In this document: positions 17,078 through 25,492 of the stretch, in pieces
Position numbering within the stretch: the stretch's first letter is position 1
Layout of the letters: the number at the start of each line of letters is the position of its first letter
NCBI RefSeq assembly: GCF_900142395.1
Contig: NZ_FRAS01000001.1
Location: forward strand, 62,001-126,000
DNA from: Hymenobacter psychrotolerans DSM 18569
GTDB lineage: Bacteria > Bacteroidota > Bacteroidia > Cytophagales > Hymenobacteraceae
DNA length: 64,000 nucleotides
Direction: 5' to 3'
Program-made: the position numbers and the translations under genes
Notes under the pieces: model-generated
Database searches by the model: none
What the model was told of the DNA's origin: nothing
The model's input: only the letters and a program-made list of their open reading frames with translations

Positions 17078-17644
17078 ATGCATACCATTGAGCCGCACTA
17101 CGCCTGGATCGACCAGTACTCTGCTACGGAAGACCCTCGCTCGCCCCTATTTGAAGCCGAAAACAGCATCGACTCCTACGTCAATACTATCTACGGCTAC
17201 TACATCCATCCGCAGTGGGACAGCCTCGATTCGGAGACACTGTTCCTGAAGATTCTGTTCGTCGATTACGACCTGGGACTGGCCATCATCGAATTTATCG
17301 GGGAGTGGAACGATGCCATCGAAAACGACATCATGAACCTTAAGCGCAACATCATTGATCTGATGACGCATGAGGGCATCCGCAAATTCATCCTTATCGG
17401 GGAAAGTGTCTTCAACTTCCACGGCTCCGACGACTCGTATTACGAAGAGTGGTTTGAGGACGTGGAGGACGGCTGGATTGCGGCCGTCAACTTCCAGGAG
17501 CACGTAACCCGCGAGATGCGCCAGTACAACCTCGATTCCTACATCAATTTCGGGGGGCAGCTTGATGAGATGCCGTGGCGTACCTACGCACCGCGCAAGC
17601 TGTTTGACGTAGTGGACAGCCTGTTGCAGCGCCGCCTGGGCTGA
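17078..17644 (+). CDS. Conserved-looking cytoplasmic protein of unknown function
   Basis: I do not recognise this 188-residue protein. It is acidic and rich in Tyr, Trp and Asp, with no signal peptide or membrane segment. A hydrophobic strand (LFLKILFVDYDLGLAIIEFI) and a second one (RKFILIGESVFNFHG) suggest an alternating alpha/beta fold. The ATG at 17078 follows a 149-base gap after murQ and the gene ends at a strong bidirectional terminator, so it is its own unit. Codon use matches its neighbours, and there is no overlapping gene, which supports it as real. Confidence 0.8.
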   Translation: MHTIEPHYAWIDQYSATEDPRSPLFEAENSIDSYVNTIYGYYIHPQWDSLDSETLFLKILFVDYDLGLAIIEFIGEWNDAIENDIMNLKRNIIDLMTHEGIRKFILIGESVFNFHGSDDSYYEEWFEDVEDGWIAAVNFQEHVTREMRQYNLDSYINFGGQLDEMPWRTYAPRKLFDVVDSLLQRRLG

Positions 17645-17671
17645 GTGCCGCATACCGGCAGGCAGCTACAA

Positions 17672-17707
17672 AAAAAGAGCCGCTCCCTGATGGAAGCGGC
17701 TCTTTTT
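17672..17707. terminator. Bidirectional intrinsic terminator
   Basis: A 13-bp perfect stem (17672-17684 with 17695-17707) has A and T runs at its two sides. It lies between the convergent unknown gene and the small lipoprotein gene. Confidence 0.85.
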
Positions 17708-17732
17708 GTTGAGCGCCGGATGGCGCGTCAGA

Positions 17733-17972
17733 CTACTTAGCGTCTTGCGCGTCAGCAGCGTTTTCCATAGCGTCAGCCTTAGCTTCGCCAGCGTTTTCTA
17801 CCGAGTCAGCAGCAGCGTCCGAAGCGCCGGCATCTTCCATAGCGTCAGCCTTAGCTTCAGCGTTTTCTTCTACCTGCTCAGCCTGAGCTTCCTGAGCGTT
17901 TTCGGTTTTGCTGTCGCAAGAAGCGAAAGAGAAAGAAACAGCGGCCAGGGCGAGGAACAGTACTTTTTTCAT
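17733..17972 (-). CDS. Small acidic lipoprotein with internal repeats
   Basis: This 79-residue protein starts MKKVLFLALAAVSFSFASC, a lipoprotein signal with a lipobox ending at Cys19. The mature part is almost entirely Ala, Glu, Asp, Asn and Lys, and includes two copies of the unit EAKADAME (followed by DAG and NAA). At DNA level a stretch of about 22 bases is directly repeated (around 17764-17786 and 17838-17860). It should be a membrane-anchored, disordered or helical acidic tail; no function is known to me. It is transcribed alone and ends at the bidirectional terminator. Confidence 0.8.
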   Translation of the reverse strand: MKKVLFLALAAVSFSFASCDSKTENAQEAQAEQVEENAEAKADAMEDAGASDAAADSVENAGEAKADAMENAADAQDAK

Positions 17973-18120
17973 GGTGTTGAAAGTAAACGAGGGTGAAAAT
18001 CAGGGTTGAAGACCCTCGACCTTACGGTTGAGAATCGGAGCTTTATATCCGGTTTGCCAGAAGGTAACCTAACTCAGCAGGAAAAACTTGATATTTTCTC
18101 AACCCCAGTCGGTAACTCCC

Positions 18121-19443
18121 TTATTTCTTACGAAATACGATACCGATTGGCACCCCCGTAAAATCGAAATGTTCCCGCAGGCGGTTTTCGAGGTAGCGGG
18201 CGTAGCTTTCTTTCACGTACTGCGGCAGGTTGCAGAAGAAGGCGAATACGGGGTTGTGCGTGGGCAACTGGGTAGCGTATTTGATGCGCACCAGCTTGCC
18301 CTTCTGAATGGGCGGCGGGTACTTCTCAATTTCCTTCAACATCACCTCGTTCAGCTCCGAAGTCGGAATTTTTCGGCGCTTGTTGTCGTACACGTCAATG
18401 GCCGTTTCGATGGCCTTGTGCACGCGTTGCTTGTTGAGCACCGAAATAAAAATAATGGGTGGATAGCTGATAGGCGCAATTTTCTCGCGGATTTTGTCCT
18501 CGAACTCCTTGGCCGTGTTGGTTTCCTTGTTCTCAATCAGGTCCCACTTGTTCACCAGAATCACGATGCCCTTGCGGTTCTTGTCGGCCAGTCCGATGAT
18601 GTTCAGGTCCTGGGCCTCAATGCCGCGGGTAGCGTCGAGCATCACGATGCAGATATCCGACTCTTCCAGCGCCCGGATGGAGCGCAGCACCGAGTAGAAC
18701 TCTACGTCTTCGTGCACCTTGGTTTTGCGGCGCAGACCGGCCGTATCTACCAGAATAAATTCCTTGCCGAAGGCATTATAGCGGGCCTGAATAGAGTCGC
18801 GGGTGGTGCCGGCAATATCGGTTACGATGCTGCGCTCGGTGCCCAGCAGCAGGTTCACGAACGACGACTTGCCCACGTTCGGGCGGCCGACCACGGCAAT
18901 TTTTGGGATGCCGGCATCGGGCTCCTCTACGCCTTCCTCCTCAAAGTGGCTCACCACGGCATCGAGCAGGTCACCGGTGCCGGAGCCGCTGGCCGAGGAA
19001 ACCGCGAATATCTCGCCGTCGCCAACGCCCAGCGCGTAAAACTCGCCCGCCGAATGAATCCGGGAATTGGTATCGGCCTTGTTGGCTACTACATAGATGG
19101 GCTTTTTGCCCTGGTAGCGGCGCAGTACGTGCGCAAATTCTTCGTCGAGTGAGTGCACGCCGGCCATGGCATCTACCATGAACAGCACAACATCGGCTTC
19201 GTCGATGGCCAGCTTTACCTGTTTGTTGATTTCGCCTTCGAAAATATCGTCGGAGTTGTGCACGTAGCCGCCCGTATCGATGACGGTGTAGTACTTGCCC
19301 ACCCAGTCGCCGTAGCCGTAGTGCCGGTCACGGGTGACGCCGCTTTCATCGTCCATGATGGCCTTACGCTGGCCGACGAGGCGGTTGAAAAGCGTGGATT
19401 TGCCCACATTGGGGCGCCCCACAATTGCAATGGTATTCTTCAT
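18121..19443 (-). CDS. der: Ribosome biogenesis GTPase Der (EngA)
   Basis: Der is a double GTPase needed for 50S subunit assembly. The 440-residue protein has two G domains: the first with GRPNVGKS (residues 9-16), DTGG and NKAD, the second with VVGRPNVGKSSFVNLLLG near residue 183, DTAGL and NKWD. A C-terminal KH-like domain follows with KYPPPIQKGKLVRIKY. The ATG at 19443 gives the family's normal start (MKNTIAIVGRPNVG); an upstream extension adds only ten unconserved residues. Another ribosome-assembly GTPase gene, era, lies upstream on the same strand, with a palindromic repeat between them. Confidence 0.97.
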   Translation of the reverse strand: MKNTIAIVGRPNVGKSTLFNRLVGQRKAIMDDESGVTRDRHYGYGDWVGKYYTVIDTGGYVHNSDDIFEGEINKQVKLAIDEADVVLFMVDAMAGVHSLDEEFAHVLRRYQGKKPIYVVANKADTNSRIHSAGEFYALGVGDGEIFAVSSASGSGTGDLLDAVVSHFEEEGVEEPDAGIPKIAVVGRPNVGKSSFVNLLLGTERSIVTDIAGTTRDSIQARYNAFGKEFILVDTAGLRRKTKVHEDVEFYSVLRSIRALEESDICIVMLDATRGIEAQDLNIIGLADKNRKGIVILVNKWDLIENKETNTAKEFEDKIREKIAPISYPPIIFISVLNKQRVHKAIETAIDVYDNKRRKIPTSELNEVMLKEIEKYPPPIQKGKLVRIKYATQLPTHNPVFAFFCNLPQYVKESYARYLENRLREHFDFTGVPIGIVFRKK

Positions 19444-19523
19444 GTGTCTGACTCCAGCCGCCGGCCCGACCAAGTTCGGCAGTGCCCGGAGTAGTTAAGT
19501 GAGTGTGAGGTCGGATTTATCTG

Positions 19524-19623
19524 GAACGTCATTCCGAGGGAAGTCGAGGAATCTTGCCAGTGTGGTAATTACCACCACAACTTCAGCACGCCAGATTCCT
19601 CGGCTGCGCTCGGAATGACGTTC
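19524..19623. repeat. Palindromic intergenic repeat, second copy of the family
   Basis: The arms 19524-19556 and 19591-19623 are reverse complements over their outer 15 bases (GAACGTCATTCCGAG) and again over GAGGAATCT. The loop contains its own perfect palindrome, GTGGTAATTACCAC (19562-19575). The outer GAACGTCAT ends match the repeat at 12433-12538, so both belong to one family. It sits between era and der. Confidence 0.75.
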
Positions 19624-19628
19624 TCTTT

Positions 19629-20528
19629 CTAGTGATTGTACCCAAAACGGCTCAAGGCCTTCGGGTCGGTGCGCCAGTTCTCGTTCACTTTGACGTGGAT
19701 TTCGAGGAACACTTTTTTCTGGAAAAACTTCTCCATTTCCTCACGGGCCCAAGTGCCTACTTTTTTCAGTGCCGTGCCCTGCTGCCCGATGATGATGCCT
19801 TTCTGACTGGCCCGCTCCACGTAGATGATGGAGCGCATCCGGATGATGTTTTCATCCTCCTTAAACTCCTCAATCTCCACTTCGCAGCTGTAGGGAACCT
19901 CTTTTTTGTAGAGCTTGAAGATTTTCTCCCGGATCATCTCGGCCGCGAAAAACCGTTCAGGCTTATCGGTCAGCTCGTCTTTGGGGTAGTAGGCCGGATG
20001 CTCGGGTAGTTTGGCTAGCACCAAGTCCAGCAATTCGCCGGTGCCGAACTTTTCCAGCGCCGAAATGGGCAGCACGCGGGTAGCGTTGGGCAGGTGCTCC
20101 TGCCAGTATTCCACCTTGGCTTCCACCTCGGCCTGGTCAGCCTGGTCTATTTTATTGACGAGCAGGAAAATGGGCGTATTCACCATCTTGCGCAGGCGCT
20201 CCACTACGGGCTCTTCGTCGTGCTTCTCGTAGATATCGGTCACGAACAGCACCACGTCGGCGTCTTCCAGCGACGAGTACACGAACGACATCATGGCGTT
20301 GTGCAGCTCGTATTTGGGCTGAATAATGCCGGGCGTATCGGAGTAGACGAGCTGGAAGTCTTCGCCGTTGAGGATGCCCAGGATGCGGTGGCGCGTGGTC
20401 TGGGCTTTGCTCGTAACGATGCTGAGCCGTTCGCCCATCAGGGCGTTCATGAGCGTGGACTTGCCCACGTTGGGCTTGCCGATAATGCTCACGAAGCCAG
20501 CGCGGTGCGGTTTAGGTTCGGTATTCAC
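19629..20528 (-). CDS. era: GTPase Era
   Basis: Era binds 16S rRNA and helps mature the 30S subunit. The 299-residue protein has G1 GKPNVGKST near residue 16, G3 DTPGI and G4 NKID, and a C-terminal KH domain with the GQQGTALKKVGTWAREEME stretch. I chose the GTG at 20528: it gives the family's usual length, and a TACCTTTG promoter match lies just upstream (minus strand, 20552-20559). Longer in-frame extensions up to 20714 would place that promoter inside the gene. hemH is divergently transcribed. Confidence 0.95.
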   Translation of the reverse strand: MNTEPKPHRAGFVSIIGKPNVGKSTLMNALMGERLSIVTSKAQTTRHRILGILNGEDFQLVYSDTPGIIQPKYELHNAMMSFVYSSLEDADVVLFVTDIYEKHDEEPVVERLRKMVNTPIFLLVNKIDQADQAEVEAKVEYWQEHLPNATRVLPISALEKFGTGELLDLVLAKLPEHPAYYPKDELTDKPERFFAAEMIREKIFKLYKKEVPYSCEVEIEEFKEDENIIRMRSIIYVERASQKGIIIGQQGTALKKVGTWAREEMEKFFQKKVFLEIHVKVNENWRTDPKALSRFGYNH

Positions 20529-20551
20529 TTCAGAATCTGAAAATTGGCCTG

Positions 20552-20559
20552 CAAAGGTA
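20552..20559 (-). promoter_or_regulatory. Promoter -7 element of era
   Basis: TACCTTTG on the minus strand matches TAnnTTTG exactly and ends 23 bases before the GTG start of era. It decides between the short and long era reading frames. No well-placed -33 element was seen. Confidence 0.5.
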
Positions 20560-20752
20560 CGGGTTTTCGCGCGCCCGACCATCGGGGCGGCAAACATCAG
20601 CCGGTGGAAGATTGTCTGTACCCCAACTGAAAGATGAGATACATCAGGTTTTAGTTCGCGCATGGATGTGCGACCTTTGCAGCTCACAACCCGGAGGATA
20701 CTCTCTTTCTTCACCGTTCTGCCGTGCCGGCTCTGTTCCGGCGCTATCCTTT

Positions 20753-21796
20753 ATGCCTACTTCTGCTCCTACCAACGGCCGCATTGGCGTTCTGCTCGTG
20801 AACCTCGGCACGCCCGACTCGCCCCAGACCGGCGACGTGCGCCGCTACCTCAACGAGTTTCTTACCGATGCCCGCGTGATTGACATGCCGGCGGCCATCC
20901 GCTACCCGCTGTTTCAGGGGCTGGTGGTACCGCTACGCGCGCCCAAGTCGGCCAAGATTTATCAGCAGCTCTGGACGGAGCGCGGCTCGCCGCTGCTCTA
21001 CCACGGCCTGGATCTGCAGAAGCTGGTGCAGGAGAAGCTGGGCAAAGACTACCTGGTGGCCTTCGGGATGCGCTACCAGAAACCCAGCATCGAAAGCGCC
21101 CTGCAGGAGCTGCGCGACGCGGCCGTGGACCGGATTATCGTGCTGCCGCTGTTTCCGCAGTACGCGGCGGCCAGCACGGGCTCGGTGCAGGAAAAGGTAA
21201 TGGACCTGGTGAGCAAGTGGTGGGTGGTGCCCAGCATTTCCTTCATCAGCACGTTCGTGGAAGACCCCGGCTTTATTGGCACGTTTGCCACGCTGGGCAA
21301 GGAAGAAATGGCCAAGCACGACTACGACCATGTGGTGTTCAGCTACCACGGTATTCCGGAGCGGCACGTGCTGAAGGGCAGCCACAAAAACTACTGCAAG
21401 CTGGGCACCTGCTGCGCCAGCTACAACAAAAACAACCGCTACTGCTACCGTGCCCAGTGCTTCGAAACGTCGCGGCAGCTGGGTAAGGCGCTGGGCCTGC
21501 AGCCGGAGCAGTACACCACCACGTTCCAGAGCCGCCTGCAAAGCCGCCTTCGCGACCCATGGCTGCAGCCCTACACCGACGAGGTTATCAAGGAAATGCC
21601 GGCCAAGGGCATCAAGAGCGTGCTGGCTTTCTCCCCCGCCTTCGTGGCCGACTGCCTGGAAACCACGATTGAGGTGGGCGAGGAATTCAAGGAAATGTTT
21701 GAGGAAGCCGGCGGGCAGCACTGGCAGCTGGTGCCCAGCCTGAATTCGCACCCGCAATGGGTGCAGGCCGTAGCCGATATGATTCGGCGGAACTAA
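20753..21796 (+). CDS. hemH: Ferrochelatase with internal cysteine-rich loop
   Basis: HemH inserts ferrous iron into protoporphyrin IX, the final step of heme synthesis. From the ATG at 20753 the protein has 347 residues, beginning with GRIGVLLVNLGTPDSP (9-24). The active-site histidine is His199 in FSYHGIPERH. Directly after it comes a loop with five cysteines (215, 220, 221, 231, 236). A class of bacterial ferrochelatases holds a [2Fe-2S] cluster in an internal cysteine-rich loop at this point, so a cluster is plausible here. The gene is divergent from era and ends at a strong terminator. Confidence 0.95.
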   Translation: MPTSAPTNGRIGVLLVNLGTPDSPQTGDVRRYLNEFLTDARVIDMPAAIRYPLFQGLVVPLRAPKSAKIYQQLWTERGSPLLYHGLDLQKLVQEKLGKDYLVAFGMRYQKPSIESALQELRDAAVDRIIVLPLFPQYAAASTGSVQEKVMDLVSKWWVVPSISFISTFVEDPGFIGTFATLGKEEMAKHDYDHVVFSYHGIPERHVLKGSHKNYCKLGTCCASYNKNNRYCYRAQCFETSRQLGKALGLQPEQYTTTFQSRLQSRLRDPWLQPYTDEVIKEMPAKGIKSVLAFSPAFVADCLETTIEVGEEFKEMFEEAGGQHWQLVPSLNSHPQWVQAVADMIRRN

Positions 21797-21819
21797 GAAC
21801 TTAGCCCGCGCACCTAGCT

Positions 21820-21865
21820 AAACAGAAAAGGCCCTCCTGCTTCCGCACGGGGGCCTTTTCTGTTT
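21820..21865. terminator. Bidirectional intrinsic terminator
   Basis: A 21-bp stem with two or three mismatches (21820-21840 with 21845-21865, loop TTCC) separates hemH from the convergent PRC-barrel gene. T runs follow on both strands. Confidence 0.85.
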
Positions 21866-21877
21866 ATAGTGCATCAG

Positions 21878-22390
21878 CTACACCTCACGGCGGCGGAAGC
21901 TGGCGGGCAGCCCGGCGGGGCGACGGGTATGGTAGAAATGCTGCTCATCGAAGGAAGGCTGCTCGTAGAACGGGCCCGTGAAGTGCTCCGGCAACTCCAG
22001 CCGCAACGCCCGAAGCATAGCTTCTTCGTATTCGCGGGTAATCTGGAACTCCTGATACGGCGGGTAGTCCAGCACCGAGTCCAGCGTGAGCGAAGGCACA
22101 AACAGGTTGTCGCCGTCATCGTCCAGCGCAGCTACCCCAATGGGAATCAAGATGTGCCGCTCCCGGTCGTTGATATGCAGGCTGGCGTCCAGCTCTACAT
22201 CCAGGTAGCGTACTTTCAGCGTTTCCTCTTCTACTATCAGCTCCGTGACTTCACCAAACGGGCGGCCGTCGCCGCCACGTACCGTCCAGCCCCGCACATC
22301 GGGGTTGCCGTCGGCTACTTCGTAGTCGGTTAGGTCGCGCAGGCGGCGCAGGTGCATACCTTGGGCAGAAGGAATGGGCGTTGGTTCCAC
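21878..22390 (-). CDS. PRC-barrel domain protein
   Basis: This 170-residue protein has a PRC-barrel in its first half, with the characteristic NPDVRGWTVRGGDGRPFGEV, then LKVRYLDVELDA and RHILIPIG strands. PRC-barrels occur in photosynthetic reaction-centre H subunits and in the rRNA-processing factor RimM; stand-alone copies have no fixed role. No signal peptide is seen, so a cytoplasmic location is likely. The frame starts at a GTG (22390); an ATG at 22357 is an alternative that removes 11 residues. The C-terminal part is acidic and unrecognised. Confidence 0.85.
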   Translation of the reverse strand: MEPTPIPSAQGMHLRRLRDLTDYEVADGNPDVRGWTVRGGDGRPFGEVTELIVEEETLKVRYLDVELDASLHINDRERHILIPIGVAALDDDGDNLFVPSLTLDSVLDYPPYQEFQITREYEEAMLRALRLELPEHFTGPFYEQPSFDEQHFYHTRRPAGLPASFRRREV

Positions 22391-22428
22391 GGCAGAATGG
22401 GGTTAGGGCTATACAGTACCGGTTTCTT

Positions 22429-23082
22429 CTACGAAGCCGGCTCACTCAGCGTACGCACTATTTCGGCAGCGCGGGTGAAAAACTCCTGCATCTGCTGCTG
22501 GTCGGCGGCCGTTTCGGTGCGGCCTGAGAGCTGCGTAGCCCGGCTTACCAGCTCCGCCACAGACGGTTCCAGCGCCGGATAGCGTTTCTGCTGCATGGCC
22601 TGCATGAGGCCGGCCGCCGCCACCAACCCGGGCCGTACGCTGGTATTGGGCTCCGAGAGGCGGGCTGTGGCGCTGGTCAGGCCGTCGCGCTTTTCGCTGA
22701 CAGACGCGTCGCGCAGGTCGTCGCGGTCAGCTAGGTCCACCAGGGCGGAAGTCAGTAGCCGGAGTCCTTCGCGCGGGTAGGTGGGCTCTGCTGGGCTGGT
22801 TTTGGCAAAGGCGGCCAGCACTTCCGGCGTCACGGGCGCGGCTTCCGAGGCCATATTGTTTACGCCTTCGTTGGCAGGTGCCGGGCCGGTTTCGGCACCG
22901 GTAGTAGAATCGGGAGCCACGCGGGTAGCTTCTTCCACGGCGGCAGGGGGCGTCATATCGGCTGGCTGATCATCGTGGCGGAGCAGGTACCAGGCGGCAG
23001 CGCCTACCACCGCCAGCACCAGCAGAATCAGGAGCCAGGGGCTGGGGGAGCTTTTCTTACGTTGAATGTTGATGTCGGCCAT
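22429..23082 (-). CDS. Single-pass membrane protein of unknown function
   Basis: From the ATG at 23082 the 217-residue protein has a short basic cytoplasmic head (ADINIQRKKSSP), one transmembrane helix (WLLILLVLAVVGAAAWYLL, about residues 17-35), a Pro/Ala/Thr-rich linker, and a helical C-terminal domain of about 125 residues. The topology is that of an N-in anchor with a periplasmic domain. No catalytic motif is visible, and I do not recognise the family. It lies 38 bases upstream of the PRC-barrel gene on the same strand and is divergent from the DUF2157 gene. Confidence 0.8.
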   Translation of the reverse strand: MADINIQRKKSSPSPWLLILLVLAVVGAAAWYLLRHDDQPADMTPPAAVEEATRVAPDSTTGAETGPAPANEGVNNMASEAAPVTPEVLAAFAKTSPAEPTYPREGLRLLTSALVDLADRDDLRDASVSEKRDGLTSATARLSEPNTSVRPGLVAAAGLMQAMQQKRYPALEPSVAELVSRATQLSGRTETAADQQQMQEFFTRAAEIVRTLSEPAS

Positions 23083-23229
23083 ACGGGAGAGGAACAGGGT
23101 TGGGCAATCCATACGAAAGCCGGCCAAAATACGATACGCCCACGGGCCCTACCTCACCCGTGCCGCGCTACTATCATCAGCAAACTGCTATGTTTAGCGC
23201 AGCTACCAGCCACCTCACCTACCCTGCTT

Positions 23230-24216
23230 ATGCACTCCGACCAGCTACTTGCCGACCTGCAGGCCCGCGGCCTGCTGCCCCCCGAACAGGCGGCGGCTAT
23301 TGCACAGCACGAACGGGCGCGGCCTTTTTCGCTGCATCAGGAGCTGCGGGCGGCCCTGTATCTGGGCATCACGCTGCTCACGGGCGGGCTGGGCGTGTTG
23401 CTTTATCAGCACCTCGACGAAATCGGGCACGGCGTCATTATTGGCGGCATGGCGCTGCTGATGCTGGCCAGTTTCGGATATGTGGCGCGGCACCGGCAGC
23501 CGTTCACATGGGGGCAGGCCGCCGCGCCCAGCTTCGTGCCCGATTACGCGCTGCTGCTCGGCTGCCTGCTGTTTCTGGCCCTGGAAACCTACCTGCAGGT
23601 GCAGTACAACGTGTTTGGCAGCCGCTATGGCCTGGCGACCATACTGCCGGGCGTGCTGTTTTTCGGGCTGGCGTATCGCTTCGACCACCGGGGCGTGCTG
23701 GCGATGGGCATTACGGCCCTGGCCTCGTGGGTGGGCGTGAGCATTGCCCCGGTTTCGGCCTTCACCGACAACAACTTTTTCACCACGCGCCTCGGTGGCA
23801 TGGCGGTACTGCTGGGCCTGGCGCTGACCGGTGTGGGGCTGCATGCGGACCTCAGCCGCCGCAAGCCGCACTTTGCCTTCACCTACATTTCGCTCGGCTC
23901 CAATCTGGCACTGCTGGCCGCCACAGCCGCTTTGTTCGACTTCTATCCGCAGCCATTTCTGCCCAAAGTTGTGATGGTGCCCCTGATTCTGGCGCTGAGC
24001 GCGGCGTTGATGTGGTACGCGCGCCGAACCAAGTCGTACTTGTTCCTGCTGATGGGCGTGCTGTATGGCTACCTCACCGCGTCGTATCTGTTTTTCCGGC
24101 TACTGTCCAAAGCTGGCGAAGCGGCAGTGCTTATCGTCATGCTGTACCTGATGCTCTCGGCCGTGGGCATCATTTTGCTGTTCGTCAACGGCAAGAAATT
24201 TCTGCGACGCACATGA
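23230..24216 (+). CDS. DUF2157-type multi-pass membrane protein
   Basis: The 328-residue protein opens with a short cytoplasmic domain, LLADLQARGLLPPEQAAAI, that is typical of DUF2157, followed by about ten hydrophobic helices in close succession. Function is unknown for the family. I took the ATG at 23230, because the in-frame extension upstream is unlike a protein and covers the divergent promoter region. The stop codon overlaps the start of the next gene as ATGA, so the two are likely translationally coupled and may work together. Confidence 0.85.
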   Translation: MHSDQLLADLQARGLLPPEQAAAIAQHERARPFSLHQELRAALYLGITLLTGGLGVLLYQHLDEIGHGVIIGGMALLMLASFGYVARHRQPFTWGQAAAPSFVPDYALLLGCLLFLALETYLQVQYNVFGSRYGLATILPGVLFFGLAYRFDHRGVLAMGITALASWVGVSIAPVSAFTDNNFFTTRLGGMAVLLGLALTGVGLHADLSRRKPHFAFTYISLGSNLALLAATAALFDFYPQPFLPKVVMVPLILALSAALMWYARRTKSYLFLLMGVLYGYLTASYLFFRLLSKAGEAAVLIVMLYLMLSAVGIILLFVNGKKFLRRT

Positions 24217-25400
24217 ACTGGAAAGCCTACAACCCTGCCTGGCCCCTGCACGAAGCCATGCATGCCGCCGCGTCTCGCTGGCGCCGCCGGAGCCTGCTTA
24301 CGCCGGAGCAGCAATTGGCCATCCAGGCGGCCTACCCGCTCGATTTCTACCGGCCGGGGCTGTTTCTGCGCATCGGGCTGTTCATTTTTGCCTGCATCGG
24401 AGCGTGTGGTGGCGCGGGCTTTTTTGCGCTGCTCACCGAGCTGGACCACTTCCGAACCGTGGCTATGCTGGGCGGCTTCGGGACACTGGCGGCGCTGGAG
24501 TTCTTTATCCGCAGCTCCCGCCTCTACCACGCCGGCGCCGACCAGGCCCTGCTCTACATTGCGCTGGGCTGGTTTTCGGTGGTGCTGGCCGATGTGGTGC
24601 AGGATGCGGTGCCGTATTCGTCGCGCTACGATTCTTCGCTGGGCAGCAGCTACCTGTTTCTGATCCTGGGGCCGCTGTTTCTGCTGTTTCTGGCTGCTAC
24701 CATCCGCTACGCCGACCGGCTGGTGGCCGCTGGTACATATCTGCTGCTGCTACTCCTGCTGGCTAACTGGCTGCTGCAGGTTCCGGCGGGCCGGCTGGTG
24801 CTGCCGTTTGTACTGATGCTGGCCTCCGCGGCAGCCTACTGGCTGGTGAAGCGGCTGAGCCAGCGTCCTGACTATCTGTATTACCGCCGCTGCCTGATGC
24901 TGCTGCAGGCCCTGGCGCTGGCTACGTTTTACCTGGCCGGCAACTACTACGTCGTGCGGGAAGGCAATGCCCAGCTTAGCGGCCAGCACGTTTCTGCGCA
25001 GATTCCGTTTGCGCTGCTGTTTTACCTGTTTACTGCAGTCATTCCGCTTGTGTACATTGCCATAGGCTTGCGCCGCCCCAGCCGGATCTGGCTGCTGACG
25101 GGACTGGCTGCCGCCGCTTTTTCGTTGTTCACGCTGCGCTACTACCGGTCCATTATGCCACCGGAAATAGCGGCTGTATTGGCCGGGGCCGTGCTGCTGG
25201 CCCTGGCCGCCTGGGCTGCGCGCTACCTGCGCCCCGCTCGCCATGGCCTTACTTCCCTCCCCGACAACGACTACCCCTCCCACTTCAACCTGGAGGCATT
25301 GGTGGTAGCCCAGACAACGACGGTGCCGCAGGCCCCGGCACTTGGCTTCGAGTTTGGGGGCGGCCACTCCGGCGGTGGCGGCGCCGATGGAAACTACTAA
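24213..25400 (+). CDS. Multi-pass membrane protein coupled to the DUF2157 gene
   Basis: The 395-residue product starts at an ATG that overlaps the previous stop. A cytoplasmic N-terminus containing RRRSLLTPEQQLAIQAAYPL resembles the opening of its DUF2157 neighbour, and about ten transmembrane helices follow. The C-terminus leaves the membrane and ends in a glycine-rich tail, GFEFGGGHSGGGGADGNY. The same architecture in adjacent coupled genes suggests an old duplication or a two-subunit membrane complex. No function is known. A much longer open frame upstream (from about 23100) is only a shadow of the first gene. Confidence 0.82.
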   Translation: MNWKAYNPAWPLHEAMHAAASRWRRRSLLTPEQQLAIQAAYPLDFYRPGLFLRIGLFIFACIGACGGAGFFALLTELDHFRTVAMLGGFGTLAALEFFIRSSRLYHAGADQALLYIALGWFSVVLADVVQDAVPYSSRYDSSLGSSYLFLILGPLFLLFLAATIRYADRLVAAGTYLLLLLLLANWLLQVPAGRLVLPFVLMLASAAAYWLVKRLSQRPDYLYYRRCLMLLQALALATFYLAGNYYVVREGNAQLSGQHVSAQIPFALLFYLFTAVIPLVYIAIGLRRPSRIWLLTGLAAAAFSLFTLRYYRSIMPPEIAAVLAGAVLLALAAWAARYLRPARHGLTSLPDNDYPSHFNLEALVVAQTTTVPQAPALGFEFGGGHSGGGGADGNY

Positions 25401-25492
25401 GGCAACGCGCCCACAAAATTTCGGGCACCGAACTGCTGCTGTAACTGCTCCCCTTCTGTTTAGCGTATGTACTTACACACATACGCCGCCTT

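Noticed and set aside
17760..17865. Direct repeats in the small lipoprotein considered as a CRISPR-like array
   Set aside because: The repeats are in frame, encode repeated protein units and occur only twice.
18088..19152. Long open frame on the plus strand opposite der
   Set aside because: It is a GC-driven shadow: der is certain from its motifs, and the opposite translation has no family resemblance.
23100..24212. N-terminal half of a 766-codon frame covering the DUF2157 gene
   Set aside because: This part is the +1-type shadow of the DUF2157 gene (Arg/Ala/Gly-rich). The real second gene starts at the ATG at 24213.
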